This document shows positions 62,085 to 64,000 of a DNA stretch of 64,000 nt, piece by piece (position 1 is the stretch's first letter; each line of letters begins with the position of its first letter). The DNA is taken from the NCBI RefSeq assembly GCF_947179515.1, contig NC_067474.1, positions 87,525,824 to 87,589,823 of the forward strand, read 5' to 3'. Source of the DNA: Apodemus sylvaticus. Taxonomy: Eukaryota; Chordata; Mammalia; Rodentia; Muridae. The notes beneath the pieces were generated by a model. The model made no database searches. It saw nothing but the letters and a program-made list of their open reading frames with translations, and was not told the origin of the DNA. A program made the translations under genes and the position numbers.

Positions 62085-63243
62085 AATATCCTGCTTTTTC
62101 CAGGGTATAGTTTCCCTCGTTGTAATGGTGTTTTCCCCCTATTATCCTTTTTAGGGCTGGGTTTGTGGAAAGATACTGTGTAAATTTGGTTTTGTCATGA
62201 AATATCTTGGTTTCTCCATCTATAGTAATTGAGAGTTTCGCTGGGTATAGTAGTCTCGGCTGGCACTTGTGTTCTCTTAGAGTCTGATTGAGCTACGCCC
62301 AGGATTTTCTAGCTTTCATGGTCTCTGGTGAGAAATCTGGTTTAATTCTGATAGGTCTTCCTTCATATGTTACTTGCCCTTTTTCTCTTACTGCCCTAAG
62401 TATTCTTTCTTTGCTTAGTACATTTGGGGTTTTGATTATTATGTGACAGGAGGTATTTCTGTTCTGGTCCAGTCTGTTTGGAGTTCTGTAGTCTTCTTGT
62501 ATATTCATGTGCATCTCTCTCTTTAGGTTAGGGAAGTTTTCTTCCATAATTTTGTTGAAGATATTTGCTGGCCCGTTAAGTTGTAAATCTTCACTCTCAT
62601 CAATGCCTATAATCCTTAGATTTGGCTTCCTCATTGTGTCCTGGATTTCCTGGAGGTTTTGGGTTACAAGCTTTTTACATTTTGCATTTTTTTTTACTGT
62701 TGAGTCCATGGTTTCTATGGTATCGTCGCCATCTTAGATTCTTTCTTCTATCTCTTGTATTCTGCTGTTGATATTTGCGTCTATGTCCCCTGATTTCTTC
62801 CCAAGGTTTTCTATCTCCAAAGTTGTCTCCCTTTGTGCTTTCTTAGTTATTTCTACTTCTGTTTTTAGATCCTGGACGTTTTTGCTCAGTTCTGTCATTT
62901 GCTTGTTTGTGTTTTCCTCTAATTCTTTAAGAGATTTTTGTGTTTCCTCTTTCATGACTTCTGCCTCTTGATCAAAGTTCTCCTGTATTTCTTTAAGTGA
63001 TTTTTGTGTTTCCTCCTTATTGGCTTTTGTATTCTCCTGAATTTCTTTCAATGATTTTTGTGTTTCCCTTGTAAGGGCTTCTAATTATTGATCCATTTTC
63101 TCCTGAATTTCTTTAAGTATGTCCTTCATGTGTTCCTGTACCAGCATCATGACCAGTGATTTTTAATCCAAATCTTGTTTTTCTGGTGTGTTGGCGTATC
63201 CAGAACTTGCTATTGCTGGAGAATTGGATTCAGATGCTGCCAT
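62085..63243 (-). pseudogene. parent L1 ORF1
   Basis: The ATG at 63243 opens MAASESNSPAIASSGYANTP and hits a stop at 63163-63165 where the family reads DLK, apparently a single substitution. The coiled coil is open at 62734-63051, and the RRM/CTD is open at 62293-62709 (RKPNLRIIGIDESEDLQL). A break between these parts lies near 62735. Otherwise length and domain order are normal. Confidence 0.9.
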
Positions 63244-63969
63244 AATGCCTTGGTTTCTTTTAGTAATGTTCCTAGGCTTGCCTTTAGCCATCTGGTTCTC
63301 CCAGGTGTTAGATGGTCTTATTGTCACTGGTTGGTGCTTCAACCTACTGTGGATCTTTAAGGTTATTTCTGCAACACTGGATGACTGGGCTTCCTCTGGC
63401 ACAGATTACTGATATTCTGCCTTCCTCTTTTGTGCCTTTGGAGCCCTGCTCAGTCTTGCCTCAAGCAATGTTATACTTAGTTTGTCAAGGTCAACCAGTG
63501 GTTTTCTGTCTGCTCTATTATGAAGTGAAGATGGTGTGGTGGGGATCACTCCCTCTGTTGATTCTCCCCTAGGACACAGGTCCTGGGACAGACTGGCTTG
63601 CAGATGAAATGCCTATGTGCTCAGTTCCTGAGTGCACGCAGACCCCTGGAGATTTGCACCTTCCCCCCCCCCCCGGGATCTAAAGCTCAGTGTGATCCAG
63701 TACCTAGTGACAAATTTCTGTCCTGAATGGGATCGAATATGGCCATGGGGAATCACTTCCTCTGCAGCTCTCTGGGCAGGACACGGGCCCCATGCCTGGC
63801 GGGCTGGCAGACAAACTGCCTCTGTGCTCAGTTCCTTGGTGCAGGCAGACCCATGGTGGCTTGCACCACCAGAGATCTAAAGCTCAGGGTGATACAGTAC
63901 CTAGTGCCCCTTTTCTGTCCTGGCAGGCAGCGAATATGGCTGCAGGGCTTCTCTCCTTCTGCAGCTCTC
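63244..63969 (-). promoter_or_regulatory. parent L1 5'UTR with 207-bp monomers
   Basis: 'tgctcagttcc' recurs at 63618 and 63825 (207 bases), each followed by a 'gatctaaagctcag' block and a 'cagtacctagtg' block. The outer unit stops at 63969, next to the target-site duplication. The period matches the roughly 200-base monomers known in mouse L1s, although I do not recognise the type. Confidence 0.75.
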
Positions 63970-64000
63970 TCACCATAGATTTCAAAATGAAAGAAAGATA

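Overview
The window is nuclear DNA of a murid rodent (mouse/rat type). The evidence is B1, B2/B3-like and URR1/RMER1-like repeats, rodent L1 (LINE-1) elements with tandem-monomer promoters, AT-rich and CpG-poor intergenic DNA, and one mammalian gene with a GT-AG intron. The near absence of ID SINEs and the B1 variant carrying 'atttctgagttc' suggest the mouse side of the family rather than Rattus; I cannot name the species. There is nothing prokaryotic, and most long ORFs are L1 debris or microsatellite artefacts.

The only host gene I can support is Dmac1 (Tmem261), minus strand, 25973-26514. It has two exons, a 218-bp intron, a 107-aa predicted product, a CpG-rich TATA-less promoter with a ZNF143-type element and a CRE-like octamer, and an AATAAA signal downstream. 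In human and mouse this gene lies in a gene-poor stretch beside PTPRD, which fits the empty flanks here.

Layout. 1-9.5 kb: old L1 3'UTRs, then DNA with no recognisable gene. 9.5-12.3 kb: a 230-bp purine tract, a 5'-inverted (twin-primed) L1, and a B1 with a (GAA)n tail. 14.8-19.5 kb: a plus-strand L1 with promoter monomers, one-frameshift ORF1 and internally deleted ORF2. 21.5-24.4 kb: short L1 3' ends and a URR1-like repeat hit by a B1. 25.5-26.6 kb: Dmac1 and a nearby exon-like stretch. 27-31 kb: SINE, Lx-type 3'UTR and a young truncated L1 with target-site duplications. 34-37 kb: an L1 that kept only its 5' half. 39-43 kb: old rearranged L1 pieces and a B1 with a (TA)n tail. 45-48.7 kb: RMER1/URR1-like repeats and a solo LTR. 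51.26-63.98 kb: one 12.7-kb nested L1 complex.

The nested complex is the most striking structure. A parent minus-strand L1 is bounded by a perfect 14-bp direct repeat (51264-51277 and 63970-63983). A second full-length L1 (52449-59212, 15-bp TSD) sits inside it and itself carries a B1 and a young truncated L1, each with its own TSD. The middle of the parent ORF2 has been replaced by two tail-to-tail pieces of a young L1 subfamily nearly identical to the copy at 28.9-30.2 kb. Four L1s in the window keep 5' promoters, and each uses a different monomer type with its own period.
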